From positions 1 through 15,680 of the forward strand of contig JAUXJP010000007.1 in assembly GCA_030624695.1 (NCBI GenBank): a stretch of DNA of 15,680 nucleotides, written 5' to 3'. A program made the translations under genes and the position numbers. This DNA is from Candidatus Dadabacteria bacterium. GTDB lineage: Bacteria > Desulfobacterota_D > UBA1144 > Nemesobacterales > JAJCZQ01. Under the pieces are notes generated by a model. That model did no database searches, was not told where the DNA came from, and was given only the letters and a program-made list of their open reading frames with translations. Positions 14,305 to 15,680 of the stretch are shown piece after piece (the stretch's first letter is position 1; the number at the start of each line of letters is the position of its first letter).

Positions 14305-15180
14305 TTAGAGATTTATAGTTTCCGGATTTCTAAGTTTCTGGAGCATGTCCTGACTTAATTCCCCTGTGGAAACTTCCTCAACAGGTCCTTTCATCTTGAT
14401 AGACCAGTCTTTCCTTACCTCAATGTCCAGCTGTCCGCCGGGCATAAGAACATTTACAACGGAATCGGTTAAACCGTTTTTTACGCAGGCCGCTGCTACT
14501 GCACAGGAACTGCTTCCTGAGGCCAGCGTATAACCTGCACCTCTTTCCCAGATTAAGATTTCAACAGACGATCGTGATATAACTTTAGCAAACTGTACAT
14601 TGATCCTATTTGGAAAAAGGTCGTTATTCTCAATAAGAGGGCCGACTTTTTTTACATAGTTTACATCCAGCTCATCAGTAAAAATCACGCAATGAGGGTT
14701 CCCTACAGATAAGGAAGTTATATTAAAGATGTCGCCGTTTATTCTGAATTCTTCATTAACAACTTCTCTTTCTTCACCGCCAACAGGTATTTCTGTGTTT
14801 GTAAAAGTAACTTTACCCATCTCGACAGTAACAAATTTTACCAACCCGTTTTCAATTTCCAGGTCTGATTGAACTTTACCACCAGCTGTGTTTATAAAAA
14901 AAGATTGTTCGGTGGTATGTCCGTGTTCAAATAAGTATTTAGAAAATATTCTTAAACCATTCCCGCTTTTTTCGGCTTCACTGCCATCGGGATTTAAAAT
15001 TTTTAAATCAAAACCGCTGTTTCCTGTATTTGTCAGCAGGAGAATTCCATCGGACCCAATACCGTAGTTCCTATGGCAAATAAGTCTTATGGCTTCGGGA
15101 GTTAAATCAAACGAAAGATCCATTTTGTCGAGGACAATATAGTCATTCCCAAGGCCATGGGATTTTACGAATTTGTTCAT
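14305..15180 (-). CDS. dapF: DapF-family protein with both catalytic Cys replaced by Ser
   Basis: 291 aa. The fold and most landmarks are those of diaminopimelate epimerase (LL- to meso-DAP for lysine and peptidoglycan): SHGLGNDYIVLD at the N-terminus, GIGSDGILLL, NPDGSEAE, SVGNPHCVIF, and Glu212-Arg213 in WERGAG. However, the two catalytic cysteines, normally in CGNGxR and ACGTG, are both serine: Ser72 in EKSGNGLR (codon AGC) and Ser221 in LASGSSSC (codon TCA). The GET triad reads GYT (Tyr217). The frame is otherwise intact and well conserved, so this is not a decaying gene. Classical two-Cys racemisation seems impossible; it may be a divergent epimerase or a different isomerase. First gene of the minus-strand operon. 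Confidence 0.85.
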   Translation of the reverse strand: MNKFVKSHGLGNDYIVLDKMDLSFDLTPEAIRLICHRNYGIGSDGILLLTNTGNSGFDLKILNPDGSEAEKSGNGLRIFSKYLFEHGHTTEQSFFINTAGGKVQSDLEIENGLVKFVTVEMGKVTFTNTEIPVGGEEREVVNEEFRINGDIFNITSLSVGNPHCVIFTDELDVNYVKKVGPLIENNDLFPNRINVQFAKVISRSSVEILIWERGAGYTLASGSSSCAVAAACVKNGLTDSVVNVLMPGGQLDIEVRKDWSIKMKGPVEEVSTGELSQDMLQKLRNPETINL

Positions 15181-15203
15181 GAGAGAATATATAAAAGTGA
15201 ATT

Positions 15204-15242
15204 AAAAATATAAACCTGCATGCCAGTAAACATGCAGGTTTA
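15204..15242 (-). terminator. Intrinsic terminator of the dodecin gene
   Basis: A perfect 12-bp stem: TAAACCTGCATG (15211-15222) with CATGCAGGTTTA (15231-15242), with an 8-nt loop. On the minus strand it is followed by TATTTTT. It lies 30 nt after the dodecin stop codon and 30 nt before the dapF-like start, separating the two transcripts. Confidence 0.8.
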
Positions 15243-15272
15243 TTGATGTTGAAATTCTAAATTATTTAAGGA

Positions 15273-15476
15273 TTATTCATCCAAAATGAATGTAATTTTC
15301 ATATGTGCCCTATATTCGGTTATTTTTCCATTCTCAATATGGGCATTCATTTTTGTTACTTCAATTCCGGTTAATCCCCTTATTGTTTTATTCGCGCGAC
15401 TTAAAGCCTGCTGTACTGCATCATCCCATGATTTAGGTGACCCACCAACAACTTCTGTTATTCTAGCTACAGCCAT
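15273..15476 (-). CDS. Dodecin family protein
   Basis: 67 aa, exactly the size of dodecins, which form hollow dodecamers that bind and store flavin. The sequence follows the family throughout: MAVARITEVVGGSPKSWDDA, then ALSRANKTIRGLTGIEV, then ENGKITEYRAHMKITFILDE. The flavin-stacking Trp found in the GAWVKE motif of characterised flavin dodecins is absent; the aligned stretch is GIEVTK, with Glu at that place. Flavin binding may be altered, or another ligand used. A strong AGGAGG lies 8 nt before the ATG. Short single-gene transcript bounded by its own promoter and terminator. Confidence 0.92.
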   Translation of the reverse strand: MAVARITEVVGGSPKSWDDAVQQALSRANKTIRGLTGIEVTKMNAHIENGKITEYRAHMKITFILDE

Positions 15477-15513
15477 GATAACTACCTCCTGAATTATATA
15501 TTTATAATCTTTT

Positions 15514-15543
15514 ATAATACAACAACAGTATGGTTCTTTCCAA
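15514..15543 (-). promoter_or_regulatory. Candidate dodecin promoter
   Basis: On the minus strand: TTGGAA (15543-15538), 18-nt spacer, TATTAT (15519-15514), about 37 nt before the ATG. Both hexamers match sigma-70 consensus well enough to be plausible. Confidence 0.4.
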
Positions 15544-15607
15544 TTTTATATTAAAATTATTGATGCGGTGAACAAGGTGAAGAATATTAAGGCAAACAAT
15601 CGGAAAA

Positions 15608-15679
15608 CTAATTGCCGTTGTTTGAAAGTTTGTTGTTTATGAATCTGTTTATATAAGTACCAAACTCTTTTTCTTTTTG
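15608..15679 (-). CDS. Possible 3' end of a minus-strand gene at the right edge
   Basis: An open frame enters from the right edge and stops at TAG (15610-15608). The 23 visible residues include EFGTYINRF and NNKLSNNGN, which have a protein-like mix of charged, aromatic and glycine residues. A second open frame (15680-15546) is rich in Lys/Arg and ends hydrophobic, so the true frame is unsure. A hairpin (15593-15603 with 15615-15624) overlaps the stop but lacks a clean T-tract. No product can be named. Confidence 0.25.
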   Translation of the reverse strand, partial: QKEKEFGTYINRFINNKLSNNGN

Positions 15680-15680
15680 A

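Noticed and set aside
15593..15624. Hairpin CAAACAATCGG / CCGTTGTTTG near the right edge as a terminator.
   Set aside because: One bulged base and no clean T-tract on either strand; kept only as a remark on the partial edge gene.

Overview
The window looks like chromosomal core sequence, AT-rich but not extreme, from a diderm, probably anaerobic or facultatively anaerobic bacterium. The reasons are an RNase E/G protein, a lipobox lipoprotein, a LysM envelope protein, a Tat subunit, methylmalonyl-CoA epimerase, two genes of the futalosine route to menaquinone, and c-di-GMP signalling (a PilZ protein and a GEMM-I riboswitch). This mixture suits Desulfobacterota/Nitrospirota-like lineages or a candidate phylum. 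I cannot name the organism from the sequence. I saw no insertion sequence, phage gene, CRISPR array, tRNA or rRNA.

Layout. 78-2249: a YgfZ-like folate-binding protein (-) diverges from thioredoxin reductase (+). 2338-3017: a PilZ protein and TatA (both +). 3014-5755: a minus-strand run of RNase G, then an Ig/cadherin-like lipoprotein, then methylmalonyl-CoA epimerase; the last ends inside the tatA stop codon. 5925-7373: a LysM protein (+) and an EVE-domain protein (-) converge on a strong two-way terminator. 7528-11722: a tight five-gene plus-strand operon, hisA-hisF-dgt-mqnA-mqnD, whose last three genes start with TTG. 11784-12012: a c-di-GMP-I riboswitch followed by a long self-complementary segment and a strong terminator, with no downstream gene in the same direction. 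11994-15180: a minus-strand operon of a DapF-like protein, a COG0402-type amidohydrolase and a two-domain GGCT/N-formylglutamate-amidohydrolase-like fusion. 15273-15476: a dodecin (-) with its own terminator. The right edge may hold the end of another minus-strand gene. No gene-free stretch exceeds 300 bases.

How the genes fit together. MqnA and MqnD are the first and last dedicated enzymes of the futalosine pathway. The amidohydrolase across the riboswitch belongs to the superfamily that includes aminodeoxyfutalosine deaminase, so it may supply a middle step. HutF, which makes N-formylglutamate, belongs to the same superfamily, so the pairing with an N-formylglutamate-amidohydrolase-like domain gives a competing reading. 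The DapF-like protein has serine at both catalytic cysteine positions.

The two most unusual things are (1) the apparently orphan c-di-GMP riboswitch, whose conserved segments are matched in reverse order by four complementary blocks just downstream, giving a competing fold or a ligand-sensing small RNA; and (2) the dapF-like/amidohydrolase/fusion operon, with a domain fusion I do not recognise and a disabled-looking epimerase.
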